From assembly GCF_019443425.1 (NCBI RefSeq), contig NZ_CP080382.1, forward strand, positions 1 to 64,000: a stretch of DNA of 64,000 nucleotides. Direction: 5' to 3'. This stretch comes from Arthrobacter sp. PAMC25284 (GTDB lineage Bacteria; Actinomycetota; Actinomycetes; Actinomycetales; Micrococcaceae). The position numbers were made by a program, and so were the translations under genes. How positions within the stretch are numbered: the first letter of the stretch is position 1; every line of letters starts with the position of its first letter. Positions 7,810 through 19,623 of this stretch are shown here, piece after piece. The notes beneath the pieces were generated by a model that ran no database searches, had not been told where the DNA came from, and was given only the letters and a program-made list of their open reading frames with translations.

Positions 7810-8475
7810 ATGTCTGATAATTCAACGCTGACCCCGGCCCGCGACATCGCGCCCACAGACGAGGACACCGCCCGCCAGATGGTCATTGCCGCCGCGAGCC
7901 ATTTGTTTTACGCCCGCGGGTTCACTGCTGTGGGGATGGATGAACTCAGAACAGTCACCGGGATGCCGCTCAAGCGCCTCTACCGGCTCTTTCCGTCCAA
8001 GGAAGCCATCATCGAACAGGTCCTGCAGGTCTGGCAGGAGACCTGGGAAACGAGCGTCACGGCACAGGTCGAATCGACCCAGGTACCCCGGGACCGGCTG
8101 CTCGCAGTGTTCGATTTCCTTGCCGTCTGGTTTTCCTCGGAGGGCTTCCGGGGATGTGCTTTCATAAACTCCTTCGGCGAACTCGGCGCCAGCTCGGGGC
8201 TCATCGCCGGTATCGTCCGGGATCAAAAGAAGGACTTCCAGGACTACCTGGCCCAGGTGGCGGCCGGGGTGGGCGCGCCGGAAACGCTCGCCCCTCAACT
8301 GGCGATCCTCGCCGAAGGTGCGGTCACCACGGCGGCCATTTCGGCCAGGTCCGAACCGGCACGCCAGGCCCGGGCCGCCGCGGAGGTCCTGATCGATGCA
8401 GCCATGGCCACCGTCCCGGGCAACTGCTGCCGGTGCCACCCGGACAGCCCGGGCGCTGAGGGACCCGGCTCCTGA
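7810..8475 (+). CDS. TetR/AcrR family transcriptional regulator
   Basis: 221 aa from ATG 7810, with GAGGAG at 7794-7799. The N-terminal helix-turn-helix reads MVIAAASHLFYARGFTAVGM, DELRTVTGMPLKRLYRLFPS, KEAIIEQVLQ. The C-terminal ligand domain follows (AVWFSSEGFRGCAFINSFGE resembles the effector domain of TetR subfamilies near detoxification genes). It is divergent from sigK and upstream of an MBL-fold hydrolase. It probably represses itself through the palindrome at 7726-7739; the ligand is unknown. Confidence 0.88.
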   Translation: MSDNSTLTPARDIAPTDEDTARQMVIAAASHLFYARGFTAVGMDELRTVTGMPLKRLYRLFPSKEAIIEQVLQVWQETWETSVTAQVESTQVPRDRLLAVFDFLAVWFSSEGFRGCAFINSFGELGASSGLIAGIVRDQKKDFQDYLAQVAAGVGAPETLAPQLAILAEGAVTTAAISARSEPARQARAAAEVLIDAAMATVPGNCCRCHPDSPGAEGPGS

Positions 8476-8530
8476 CGCTCGTTTGACTGCCGGTCTCGTG
8501 GGGCTTCCCGTTCGGTGCGAAGATGGAAGG

Positions 8531-9328
8531 GTGATCCCGGACCAGTCCAGCGCCATAGTTCGCAGCACCGAGCTGACCCGCTTTCGGCTCGCCCCCAACC
8601 CGGGCCCGATGAGTCTGCACGGGACCAACTCCTATGTGATTTCCGCCCCCGGTGCGACCGGCACCGTTGTGGTGGATCCCGGCCCGCTGGATGAGTCGCA
8701 CCTGCAGGAACTGGCCCGGGCCGGCACCGTCGAGCTCATCCTGATCACGCACCGGCACGCGGACCATACGGCCGCCGCCGCCAGGTTCTCCGAGCTGACC
8801 GGAGCACCCGTGCGCGCCATGGATCCCGCCCACTGCCGTGGCGGCAGTCCGCTGGTGGACGGGGAAGTCATCCATTCCGGCGGAGTGGAGATCCGGGTCG
8901 TGTCGACGCCGGGCCACACCTCGGACTCCGTCAGCTTCCACCTCCCGCACGACGGATCCAGCGGATCCGTCCTGACTGGAGATACGATCCTGGGCATTGG
9001 GACGACAGTCCTTGACTACCCGGACGGCACGCTGGGCGACTACCTCGCGTCGCTGGACCGGCTGGAACGCCTCGGCCCCGCGACAGTTCTCCCAGCCCAC
9101 GGCCCGGTCCTGCCTGCCCTGGACCGGATTGTCCGCGCCTACCGGGACCACCGCGCCGACCGCCTCGCGCAGGTCAGCACAGCCCTCGCAGGCCTGGGCC
9201 CGGACGCCGCCGTGGGGGACGTGGCCGACGCCGTATACGCCGCCGTCGATCCCGCAGTACGTCCGGCCGCGGAATTGTCGGTTGCGGCGCAACTGCACTA
9301 CCTGCGCTCGGACCGCCCGGTCCGCTAG
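8531..9328 (+). CDS. MBL-fold metallo-hydrolase (LACTB2-like)
   Basis: 265 aa. Zinc-site motifs of the metallo-beta-lactamase fold are complete: LITHRHADHTAAA (HxHxDH), STPGHTSDS, VLTGDTILG and LPAHGPVLP. An N-terminal segment SLHGTNSYVI and a helical C-terminal domain (HYLRSD) are typical of the LACTB2/RNase-like subgroup. The GTG at 8531 sits immediately after GGAAGG, too close for an ideal ribosome site, so a start a few codons away is possible. Substrate unknown. Confidence 0.85.
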   Translation: MIPDQSSAIVRSTELTRFRLAPNPGPMSLHGTNSYVISAPGATGTVVVDPGPLDESHLQELARAGTVELILITHRHADHTAAAARFSELTGAPVRAMDPAHCRGGSPLVDGEVIHSGGVEIRVVSTPGHTSDSVSFHLPHDGSSGSVLTGDTILGIGTTVLDYPDGTLGDYLASLDRLERLGPATVLPAHGPVLPALDRIVRAYRDHRADRLAQVSTALAGLGPDAAVGDVADAVYAAVDPAVRPAAELSVAAQLHYLRSDRPVR

Positions 9329-9399
9329 CTCATTGGCACGGAACCGCCCGGTGCGCACCACCAGTCCCGGCGCCCGGCCGAGACGGTAGGCTAGCAGCC

Positions 9400-11978
<2,579 letters not shown>

Positions 11979-11979
<1 letters not shown>

Positions 11980-12734
11980 TGATGGGGGCCGCAACAGGTA
12001 CCGGAGTCCCGGCCGCCGTTTCGGACGGCGTCCCGGGTGACGTCCGCGGGGTGCTCTTCGATATTGACGACACCCTGGTGGATCTGGAGTTCTCCATGAC
12101 ATCCGCGCTCCGGGACGTCAGTGAACACCTGCTGCCGGGACTGGACCAGGCCGGATGGGATAAGTTCGGCCGGATCTTCACGCACGAAACGACGCACTTC
12201 TATGACCGGTACCTGGCCGGCCAAATAACGTTCAACGAGCAGCGGCTGCTCCGCGGCCGGGCCGCCCTGGGGCACTTCGGCGTCGAACTCGACGACGGTG
12301 AGCAGGCGCACCACTGGGTGAGCTCCTACGCGAGCCGCCAGCACGGCTACATCCGGGCCTTCGATGACGTCACACCGTTGCTGGACGCCCTCGATTCAGC
12401 AGGGATTCCCTACGGGGCAGTGAGCAACAACGTCCACGATTACCAGCGGATCAAGCTCGACGCCGCCGGGCTGGAACGGATCGGGATCCTGATCGGAACC
12501 GACACCGTCGGCGTGGCGAAGCCGGATCCTGCCATCTACCTCGAGGGGGTCCGGCGCCTCGGAACCGCCGCCGCAGACACGCTGTACGTCGGCGACAACC
12601 GGCTGCTGGACGCGGAAGGCTCGACGGCGGCCGGCCTCCGGGGCATCTGGCTGAACCGGGGCGCCGAAGCGGCCCCGGACTTCCAGGGACGTGAAATCGG
12701 CTCCCTCCTGGACGTGCTCGCCGTGCTGGCCTAA
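11979..12734 (+). CDS. HAD-superfamily hydrolase
   Basis: 251 aa starting at ATG 11979, which overlaps the gltX stop (TGATG). The HAD motifs are in order: I, VLFDIDDTLVDLE; II, AVSNN; III, the lysine in GVAKPDPAIY; IV, YVGDNRLLDAEGS. The cap domain lies between motifs I and II (RLLRGRAALGHFGVEL). It is a small-molecule phosphatase of the REG-2/YjjG type; the substrate cannot be read from sequence. It is translationally coupled to gltX. Confidence 0.9.
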
Positions 12735-12851
12735 GGGACCCAACCGGGGCACCGGCTGCGCGCCGCCCCGCGGCGGTCCCGGACGAGGGGCGGGCACCGC
12801 CCGGCGGGGGACGAGCCGCCCAGCGGGCCGCGGAAGCATCCGGGCCACGAT

Positions 12852-12880
12852 TTGTACAAGCCAAAAGACTCGTGTAAAGT
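12852..12880 (+). promoter_or_regulatory. Promoter for the tRNA-Gln/tRNA-Glu region
   Basis: TTGTAC (12852-12857), a 17-nt spacer and TAAAGT (12875-12880), about 65 nt before tRNA-Gln. The spacing fits a housekeeping sigma factor. Confidence 0.5.
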
Positions 12881-12945
12881 AATTTCTCGTGCTGAGGCGC
12901 CGGGAGCGAGGGTTTGAACCCAACAATCCGGTCCGAAAGTTCCAT

Positions 12946-13017
12946 TGGGATATGGTGTAATTGGCAACACTACGGTTTCTGGTACCGTCATTCTAGGTTC
13001 GAGTCCTGGTATCCCAG
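12946..13017 (+). tRNA. tRNA-Gln (anticodon CTG)
   Basis: 72 nt. The acceptor stem is TGGGATA with TATCCCA plus discriminator G. The anticodon stem ACGGT/ACCGT encloses the loop TTCTGGT, so the anticodon is CTG. The T-arm has GGTTCGAGTCC. CCA is not encoded. A short palindrome, AAAACCGCGGTTTT (13025-13038), follows and may terminate transcription or separate it from tRNA-Glu. Confidence 0.95.
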
Positions 13018-13147
13018 CTCTGAAAAAACCGCGGTTTTCTGCGGAAAATCAGGAGTTTTGAATCGCACGATTGGATTTGAAACGCTGCCAAGTGTGTGAA
13101 ACAATCATTTGGCTTGAACGGCGGAGACGCAGTTCTGGAGAGTACTT

Positions 13148-13220
13148 GGCCCCATCGTATAGCGGCCTAGTACGCTGCCCTCTCACGGCGGTAACGCGGG
13201 TTCGAATCCCGCTGGGGTCA
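13148..13220 (+). tRNA. tRNA-Glu (anticodon CTC)
   Basis: 73 nt. The acceptor stem is GGCCCCA with TGGGGTC and discriminator A. The anticodon loop CTCTCAC gives anticodon CTC, and the T-arm has GGTTCGAATCC. CCA is not encoded. Both tRNAs are substrates, directly or through misacylation, of the GltX encoded about 1 kb upstream. Confidence 0.95.
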
Positions 13221-13227
13221 CAAATAA

Positions 13228-13260
13228 AGCGGTCCCGGGCATTAGCCCGGGGCTGCTTTT
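13228..13260 (+). terminator. Terminator after tRNA-Glu
   Basis: CCCGGGC (13234-13240) pairs with GCCCGGG (13245-13251), with outer AGC/GCT pairing, followed by TTTTGTTTT. Confidence 0.8.
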
Positions 13261-13338
13261 GTTTTCCCCGGTGCAACCCCCGGATGTACCGGCCGGGCGC
13301 CCGGCCCGGAGGCGGGGCTGAACTGGCATGATGATCCT

Positions 13339-15111
13339 GTGAGCACGACAGAGAATTTTGACAAGTCCCGGCGCCCGGCGCCGGCACGGCCCCCGGGCGC
13401 CGCCGTACTGCTGGAAACGGTCCGCAACGACCTCGCGGCCACCACCCTCCCGCTCGCCCTGCCCGGCGTCGAACAGGCCCGACTGGACCTCCGAAACGCG
13501 GTCGCCCAGCTCGATGACTACATCATTCCGCGCTACCGCAGCCTGGACGCACCCCTGCTCGCCGTGGTGGGCGGTTCCACCGGGGCCGGAAAATCAACCC
13601 TCGTCAACGCGCTCGTGGGGCACGCGGTCACGCGCGCCGGCGCCATCCGCCCCACCACCCGGCAACCGATCCTGCTGCACCACCCCCGCGATGCCCGCTG
13701 GTTTGAAAATGACAGGGTCCTGCCGGGGCTCGCCCGCATCCGCGGCACCCTGACAGCTGCACCGTCCGACGCTGGCGCGTCCGGCCGCGGCCAGGCTCCC
13801 GTGGCGTCCCTCGTGCTCGTCGGTGACCCCGCCGTCCCGGCCGGCATTGCAGTGGTGGATGCCCCCGACGTCGACTCCATCTCCGATGACAACCGCCAGC
13901 TGGCCGGCCAGTTGCTGGCCGCGGCGGACCTGTGGGTTTTCGTCACCACCGCCAACCGTTACGCCGACGCCGTCCCGTGGCGGCTGCTCCTGGATGCCGC
14001 CTCACGGGACATCCTGGTGGCCGTGGTGCTGGACCGGGTGCCGCCGGCTGCCGAAGCCGAGGTGAGCGCGGACCTGCACGCGATGCTCAGCCGCGAAGGC
14101 CTGGGCGGGGCCAGGGTCTTCGTGGTGCCGGAGCTGCCGCTGGATGCCACCGGAATGCTCCCCGCGGCCGCCGTCGAACCGTTACTGGGGTGGCTCCGTG
14201 ACCTCGCAGCAGACGCCGCCGGCCGGGCGGAGATCGCCCGGCGCACCGTCAACGGAACCGTCCGGGCGCTCGTCGGACGGGTGGAGGCGGCGGCCCTCGG
14301 CGCCGAGGCCCAAATCACGGCCACCGACGTCCTCGCGGCCGACGTCCGCACATCTTACGACGACGCCGTCGCCCGGATTCTGGAGGCCACCCGGGACGGG
14401 GCGCTGCTGCGCGGCGAGGTCTTGGCCCGCTGGCAGGACTTCGTGGGGACCGGCGAGTTCTTCCGCGCGATGGAACAGAACATCGGACGCTTCAGGGACC
14501 GGATGGGCGCCTTCTTCCGGGGCGAACCGGCCCCGGCGGTCCGGGTCGAAGCAGCCATCGAAACCGGGCTGCAGGCCGTCATCATCGATGAAGCAGCCAA
14601 CGCCGCCGAACGCACCGACCAGCGGTGGCGCTCCGATCCCGCCGGACGCCAGCTGCTGGGCACCGACGACCTCTCCGGCACATCCGGTGGCTTCGCGGCG
14701 ACGGTGGCCGCAGAGATCAGGGCGTGGCAGGGAAGCCTGATGGAATTGATCCGGACCGAGGGGCAGGGCAAACGCACGCAGGCACGCTGGCTGTCATTTG
14801 GCATCAATGGCCTCGGGGCAGCCCTCATGATCGTGGTGTTCTCGATGACCGCGGGCCTGACCGGGCTGGAGATCGGGGTCGCCGGCGGGACGGCCGTCGT
14901 CGGCCAGCGGCTCCTCGAAGCAGTCTTCGGCGAGGACGCCGTCCGGCGCCTCGCCAAGACGGCCCGCGAGGACCTGCACACACGCTGCCTGGGCCTGCTC
15001 CTGCAGGAGCAGCAGCGCTTCCAGAAGCGGCTGGATATCGGCACCGGCGTGCCCCCGGCCGTCCTCGCCCAACACGCCGCTGCCCTGCGCAAGCTGGCGG
15101 CAGCGGCATGA
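13339..15111 (+). CDS. Dynamin-like GTPase, first of a pair
   Basis: 590 aa. The G1 P-loop is VVGGSTGAGKSTLVNAL (about residues 74-90), G2 is likely RPTTRQP, and the G3-like element is VVDAPDVDSI. A G4-like NKxD is not obvious; ANRYADAVPW is in the equivalent area. A hydrophobic segment near residues 490-525 (ALMIVVFSMTAGLTGLEIGV) suggests membrane association. The stop overlaps the start of a second GTPase (ATGA), so the two are probably a heteromeric pair like other actinobacterial tandem dynamin/YfjP-type GTPases. The role is unknown; membrane remodelling or stress tolerance is inferred. The start is GTG 13339 with a poor ribosome site. Confidence 0.8.
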   Translation: MSTTENFDKSRRPAPARPPGAAVLLETVRNDLAATTLPLALPGVEQARLDLRNAVAQLDDYIIPRYRSLDAPLLAVVGGSTGAGKSTLVNALVGHAVTRAGAIRPTTRQPILLHHPRDARWFENDRVLPGLARIRGTLTAAPSDAGASGRGQAPVASLVLVGDPAVPAGIAVVDAPDVDSISDDNRQLAGQLLAAADLWVFVTTANRYADAVPWRLLLDAASRDILVAVVLDRVPPAAEAEVSADLHAMLSREGLGGARVFVVPELPLDATGMLPAAAVEPLLGWLRDLAADAAGRAEIARRTVNGTVRALVGRVEAAALGAEAQITATDVLAADVRTSYDDAVARILEATRDGALLRGEVLARWQDFVGTGEFFRAMEQNIGRFRDRMGAFFRGEPAPAVRVEAAIETGLQAVIIDEAANAAERTDQRWRSDPAGRQLLGTDDLSGTSGGFAATVAAEIRAWQGSLMELIRTEGQGKRTQARWLSFGINGLGAALMIVVFSMTAGLTGLEIGVAGGTAVVGQRLLEAVFGEDAVRRLAKTAREDLHTRCLGLLLQEQQRFQKRLDIGTGVPPAVLAQHAAALRKLAAAA

Positions 15112-16727
15112 GCCGGCACGGCGCCGCCCGCGAATCCTCGCGGCTGCACAGCAGGCTTGAGGCCCTTAACGACGCGCGGGAGCTCGCCGCTGGCGCGCTG
15201 CCCGAGGAAGCCCTCGACGAAGTGCTGGAGGTATTGGACCGGGCCAGCTCGCGGCGTTCCCTCTCGGCGGCGCACACCGTGGTGGGCTTCTTCGGCGCCA
15301 CCGGCAGCGGGAAATCCTCGCTCTTCAACGCCGTCAGCGGCGCGGAGATCGCGACGGCGGCCGCCCGGCGACCGACCACTGCCGAGCCGCAAGCCGGAAT
15401 CTGGGGAGCCGACGACAGCGAACCGTTGCTCGACTGGCTCGAGGTGCGGAACCGCCACCACGCCGCTCCCGTCCCCGGGTTCGCGGACGAGGATACCGGG
15501 CTGATTCTGCTGGACCTGCCGGATTTCGACTCCACGCGGGCGGCCAACCGGGAGATCGTGCAACGGATGGTCGGACTTGTTGATGTCCTCGTGTGGGTCC
15601 TGGATCCGCAGAAATACGCCGATGCCGCCGTACACAATGATTTCCTGGCGCCGCTTTCCTCACACGGGGCGGTGACGCTGGTGGTGCTGAACCAGATCGA
15701 CCGACTGCCCGGGCACGACGTCCGGCCGGTCCTGGAATCGCTCCGCGGCATCCTCGCACGCGACGGCCTGGGCAAAGTGCAGGTCATCGGTGCGTCTGCC
15801 GTCGAAGGGACGGGCGTTGACCAGGTCCGTGGTGCCATCCGCGCCGCCGCGATCCGCCGGCAGGCCCTCTCCCAACGGCTCGCCGCCGACGTCGCACGGT
15901 CAGCGGCCATGCTCGCCGAGGCCTCGGGGACCGGGGAAGCGGCCGGGGTCACCGCGGCGTCCGGGTCGCGGCTGACGGCGGAGCTGGCGGTCGCAGCGAA
16001 CGTCCCGGTGGTGGTCGACGCCGTCGTCCGCTCCTACCGGCTGGAAGCCGGGCGCCGCACGGGCTGGCCCGTGACACGGTGGCTCGCGAGGTTCCGGCCG
16101 GATCCGCTGCGGCGCCTTAACCTGCGCCGCGACCGCGGCACGCCGGAGGTGAACCGGACATCGCTGCCGGCCGCCGGGGCGCCGGAACGCGCCCGGACCG
16201 ATGCCGCCGTGCGCGAATTCGCCGATGCCGCGTCCGAAGGCGCCCCCGGTCCCTGGCGCGCCGCCATCCGCGGGGCCGCCCGTGAGGGGCGGGAACGGCT
16301 GCCGGATGCCCTGGATCAGGCGATCGCCTCGACGGATCTAAAAGCCGCACGGAAGTCCTGGTGGTGGTCTGTCCTCAACGTCATCCAGTGGCTGGCGCTC
16401 GTCCTGGCGGTCGGCGGATTCGTGTGGCTTGGCCTCCTCGCCGTGCTGGGATACCTGCAGTTGCCGGTGCCGGAGGTCCCGCGGATCGAAGGCTGGCCGC
16501 TGCCGACCGTCATGATTGCCGGAGGCATCCTGGTGGGCGTTGTGTTGGCGCTCGCGGCAGCGTTCATTGCCGGTGCGGCAGCGCGGGCGCGCGGGGCGGC
16601 GGCGCGAAAGCGGCTCAGCGCCGCCGTCGGCGCCGTGGCGCAGGACCTTGTGGTGGAACCGGTTGCCCTTGAGGTCAGCCGGCTGGCGTCCTTCAACGCG
16701 GCGCTGAAAATGGCCTCCACGGATTAG
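15108..16727 (+). CDS. Era/YfjP-like GTPase with C-terminal membrane helices, second of a pair
   Basis: 539 aa. G1 is VGFFGATGSGKSSLFNAV, G2 RRPTTAEPQ, G3 LLDLPDFDST and G4 VVLNQIDRL, so all main GTPase motifs are present. Two membrane segments lie near the C-terminus: WLALVLAVGGFVWLGLLAVLG and MIAGGILVGVVLALAAAFI. It overlaps the first GTPase by 4 nt. Partner and function are unknown, but the pairing and the membrane anchor argue for a complex at the membrane. Confidence 0.82.
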   Translation: MSRHGAARESSRLHSRLEALNDARELAAGALPEEALDEVLEVLDRASSRRSLSAAHTVVGFFGATGSGKSSLFNAVSGAEIATAAARRPTTAEPQAGIWGADDSEPLLDWLEVRNRHHAAPVPGFADEDTGLILLDLPDFDSTRAANREIVQRMVGLVDVLVWVLDPQKYADAAVHNDFLAPLSSHGAVTLVVLNQIDRLPGHDVRPVLESLRGILARDGLGKVQVIGASAVEGTGVDQVRGAIRAAAIRRQALSQRLAADVARSAAMLAEASGTGEAAGVTAASGSRLTAELAVAANVPVVVDAVVRSYRLEAGRRTGWPVTRWLARFRPDPLRRLNLRRDRGTPEVNRTSLPAAGAPERARTDAAVREFADAASEGAPGPWRAAIRGAAREGRERLPDALDQAIASTDLKAARKSWWWSVLNVIQWLALVLAVGGFVWLGLLAVLGYLQLPVPEVPRIEGWPLPTVMIAGGILVGVVLALAAAFIAGAAARARGAAARKRLSAAVGAVAQDLVVEPVALEVSRLASFNAALKMASTD

Positions 16728-16758
16728 CCGGAATGGTCCCGCCGGGCCCGGCTGCCGG

Positions 16759-17307
16759 CTACTGCAGCCCCTCGAGGGCGGCCGCGGCGTCCCGGACCTT
16801 CACCAGCGTCCGCAGGTTCCGGGTGGTGGTGAAGGCCTTGTACTTCGGTTTGGCGGAGATCCGGCCGAACGGGCTGTCCAGGGTGCCACCGGCGGGAGCC
16901 AGCCAGGCCAGGGCCTCCGGCCCCAGCCGGGTCAGATCGGTCCCGCCCGCGGCAGTCGCGGCCGCCTGCAGTTCGTCGAGTGTCTCCGGGGCCGAGGTGA
17001 GCGTCATATAAGTGTGGGTGGAGGCGTCGTCGGCCGGGTAGGGGCATGCCGCGGCCAGTTCCGCGACGCGGGCGGCTGTCAGGACCACCACCCAGGCGTC
17101 GTAGCCGAAGGCAGCGCGGAGGCAGGATTCGAACTCGTCCTTGACCCCTGCCTGGTCCAGGGAGCTGGTCAGCACCACGTTGCCGCTGGCCAGGAGTGTC
17201 TTCACTCCGGTGAACGGCCGCGGCGCCAGGGCGTTCCTGAGGTCGGCCATTTTGATGGTTACGCCGCCGACATTGATGCCCCGCAGAAACACCGCGTAGC
17301 TGGTCAC
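16759..17307 (-). CDS. DUF1697 family protein
   Basis: 182 aa with the family signature near the N-terminus (YAVFLRGINVGGVTIKMADL, then LLASGNVVLTS) and a C-terminal FGRISAKPKYKAFTTTRNLR. This matches the usual length of DUF1697 proteins, whose function is unknown. It begins 5 nt after the IclR-type regulator stop on the same strand and is probably co-transcribed with it. Confidence 0.85.
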   Translation of the reverse strand: MTSYAVFLRGINVGGVTIKMADLRNALAPRPFTGVKTLLASGNVVLTSSLDQAGVKDEFESCLRAAFGYDAWVVVLTAARVAELAAACPYPADDASTHTYMTLTSAPETLDELQAAATAAGGTDLTRLGPEALAWLAPAGGTLDSPFGRISAKPKYKAFTTTRNLRTLVKVRDAAAALEGLQ

Positions 17308-17311
17308 CGGA

Positions 17312-18031
17312 TCAGTCGCTGCCCTTGCGCAGGGCCTCGGTGAGGACCCGGCCGGCGTTGCAGACCACCTCGGCGTGCAGCCGGCCCGGCTGGCGGGTGA
17401 GCCGTTCGATCGGGCCGGAGATGGAGACCGCTGCGATCACCCGGCCGGACGGCCCGCGGACGGGAGCCGACACGGAGGCGACGCCCGGTTCGCGCTCGCC
17501 GAGGCTCTGCCCCCAGCCGCGGCGGCGGACGCCGGCAAGGACCGTAGGGGTGAAGCGGGCGGTCTGCAGACCCTCGAGCAGCCGGTCGTGGTCTTCCCAT
17601 GCCAGCAGAACCTGAGCCGCAGAGCCGGCCTTCATGGAGAGCTGGGTGCCCACCGGGATAGTGTCGCGCAGGCCGATGGGCCGTTCGGCGGACGCGACGC
17701 AGACACGCCACTCGCCCTGGCGGCGGAAGATCTGGGCGCTCTCGCCGGTGGCGTCGCGCAATTGCATCAGGACAGGGCCGGCGGAGGCAATAAGCCGGTC
17801 TTCCCCCGCGGCGGAGGCAAGCTCCACAAGCCGGCTGCCGAGGACGAAGCGTCCCTGAATGTCGCGGCTGACCAGGCGGTGGTGGACCAGTGCCAGCGCG
17901 AGCCGGTGCACCGTGGGCCGGGCGAGGCCGGTGGCGGCCACGAGCTGCGCCAGGGTGGTGGGGCCGGCCTCAAGTGCGTCGAGCACACGGGCCGCTTTAT
18001 CGATGACACCGACGCCGCTAGAATTGTCCAT
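17312..18031 (-). CDS. ltbR: IclR-family regulator, LtbR/NdgR-like
   Basis: 239 aa from ATG 18031; the frame stays open far upstream through leuC antisense, which is not coding. The N-terminal winged helix is ARVLDALEAGPTTLAQLVAA then TGLARPTVHRLALALVHHRL. The C-terminal IclR effector domain includes VCVASAERPIGLRDTIPVGT and SVSAPVRGPSGRVIAAVSIS. It is divergent from leuCD with a 112-bp gap. In Corynebacterium the LtbR regulator in this position represses leucine and tryptophan biosynthesis genes; the same role is inferred here. Confidence 0.88.
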   Translation of the reverse strand: MDNSSGVGVIDKAARVLDALEAGPTTLAQLVAATGLARPTVHRLALALVHHRLVSRDIQGRFVLGSRLVELASAAGEDRLIASAGPVLMQLRDATGESAQIFRRQGEWRVCVASAERPIGLRDTIPVGTQLSMKAGSAAQVLLAWEDHDRLLEGLQTARFTPTVLAGVRRRGWGQSLGEREPGVASVSAPVRGPSGRVIAAVSISGPIERLTRQPGRLHAEVVCNAGRVLTEALRKGSD

Positions 18032-18046
18032 GTACTGATATTGACG

Positions 18047-18061
18047 TCTCATTATCTGAGA
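18047..18061. promoter_or_regulatory. Candidate LtbR operator in the ltbR-leuC intergenic region
   Basis: TCTCATTATCTGAGA, with perfect 5-bp arms TCTCA/TGAGA around a 5-nt centre. It begins directly after TTGACG (18041-18046), a possible -35 toward leuC. On the minus strand it covers TTGCAT and GATAAT promoter-like words for ltbR. The position suits coordinate control of both genes. Confidence 0.5.
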
Positions 18062-18143
18062 TGCAAGTCGTTTGACTGGCGGATTGCGAGCCGCTGCTGG
18101 TTCAGTGGAGACAAACAACCAATTGCAGTGAAGGGAGAAGGCC

Positions 18144-19598
18144 GTGGCAAAGACACTGGCCGAGAAAGTTTGGGACGCGCACGTGGTGCGCAAGGGCGAC
18201 GGCGAAGGAGTCAACGCCCAGCCAGACCTTCTCTTCATCGACCTCCACCTGGTGCACGAGGTGACGTCCCCGCAGGCCTTTGAAGGACTGCGCCTGGCCG
18301 GCCGCAAACTGCGCCGCCCGGACCTCACCATCGCAACGGAAGACCACAACACTCCCACGCTGGATATCGACAAGCCTATCGCCGATCTGACCAGCCGGAC
18401 CCAGATCCAGACCCTGCGCAACAACTGCAAGGAGTTTGGCGTCCGGCTGCACTCGCTCGGCGACGCCGAGCAGGGGATTGTCCATGTGGTGGGGCCGCAG
18501 CTGGGCCTGACCCAGCCGGGCATGACCGTCGTCTGCGGCGACTCGCACACCTCCACCCACGGTGCGTTCGGCGCGCTGGCAATGGGCATCGGCACGTCCG
18601 AAGTCGAACACGTGATGGCGACCCAGTCGCTTTCGCTCAAGCCGTTCAAGACGATGGCCATCAATGTCGAAGGCACCCTGCGTCCGGGCGTCTCGGCGAA
18701 GGACATCATCCTGGCCGTCATTGCCAAGATCGGCACCGGCGGCGGGCAGGGCTACGTGCTCGAATACCGCGGCTCCGCGATCCGGGCGCTGTCCATGGAT
18801 GCCCGGATGACGATCTGTAACATGTCCATCGAGGCCGGCGCTCGAGCCGGTATGGTGGCCCCGGACCAGACCACGTACGACTTTATGTTTGGCCGCCCGC
18901 ACGCACCCCAGGGTGCCGACTGGGATGCCGCCGTCGAGCACTGGAGCACCCTGCAGACCGACGAAGGCGCCGTGTTCGACGTCGAGGTGGACCTCGACGC
19001 CGACACCCTGGAACCGTTCGTCACGTGGGGGACCAACCCCGGCCAGGGCGTGTCGCTCTCCGGCAACGTGCCCTCACCCGAGGACTTCGGCGACGAGAAC
19101 GCCAAGGCCGCCGCTGAACGCGCCCTGCAGTACATGGATCTTCAAGCCGGCACCCCGATGAAGGAGATTCGGGTGGACACGGTCTTCCTGGGTTCCTGCA
19201 CCAATTCCCGGATGGAAGACCTCCGGGCAGCCGCGGACATCATCCGCGGGCGGACCAAGGACCCCAACGTGCGCATGCTGGTGGTTCCCGGCTCTGCCCG
19301 CGTCCGCCTCGAAGCCGAGGCCGAGGGCCTGGACAAGGTGTTCAAGGACTTTGGCGCCGAGTGGCGCTTCGCCGGCTGCTCGATGTGCCTGGGCATGAAC
19401 CCGGACCAGCTGGAGCCGGGGGAGCGCTGCGCCTCCACCTCGAACCGGAACTTTGAGGGACGCCAGGGCAAGGGTGGCCGCACGCACCTGGTCTCACCGG
19501 TCGTGGCGGCAGCCACGGCGGTGCGCGGCACGCTGAGCTCGCCGTCGGACCTGGAGCCCGCTCCGGAGTCCGCCGCCATCCGTATCGACGCAGCGTAG
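18144..19598 (+). CDS. leuC: 3-isopropylmalate dehydratase large subunit
   Basis: 484 aa from GTG 18144, with AGGGAG upstream. With LeuD it isomerises 2- to 3-isopropylmalate in leucine biosynthesis, using a [4Fe-4S] cluster. The three cluster cysteines are visible in [14 protein letters not shown] and CSMCLGMN. Other family blocks are [32 protein letters not shown] and [20 protein letters not shown]. leuD follows after 25 nt. Confidence 0.97.
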   Translation: MAKTLAEKVWDAHVVRKGDGEGVNAQPDLLFIDLHLVHEVTSPQAFEGLRLAGRKLRRPDLTIATEDHNTPTLDIDKPIADLTSRTQIQTLRNNCKEFGVRLHSLGDAEQGIVHVVGPQLGLTQPGMTVVCGDSHTSTHGAFGALAMGIGTSEVEHVMATQSLSLKPFKTMAINVEGTLRPGVSAKDIILAVIAKIGTGGGQGYVLEYRGSAIRALSMDARMTICNMSIEAGARAGMVAPDQTTYDFMFGRPHAPQGADWDAAVEHWSTLQTDEGAVFDVEVDLDADTLEPFVTWGTNPGQGVSLSGNVPSPEDFGDENAKAAAERALQYMDLQAGTPMKEIRVDTVFLGSCTNSRMEDLRAAADIIRGRTKDPNVRMLVVPGSARVRLEAEAEGLDKVFKDFGAEWRFAGCSMCLGMNPDQLEPGERCASTSNRNFEGRQGKGGRTHLVSPVVAAATAVRGTLSSPSDLEPAPESAAIRIDAA

Positions 19599-19623
19599 CT
19601 GCGACAGCACCGAAGGATCCGCC

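Noticed and set aside
18032..18736. Long N-terminal extension of the LtbR frame
   Set aside because: It is antisense to leuC; the helix-turn-helix starts normally from ATG 18031.
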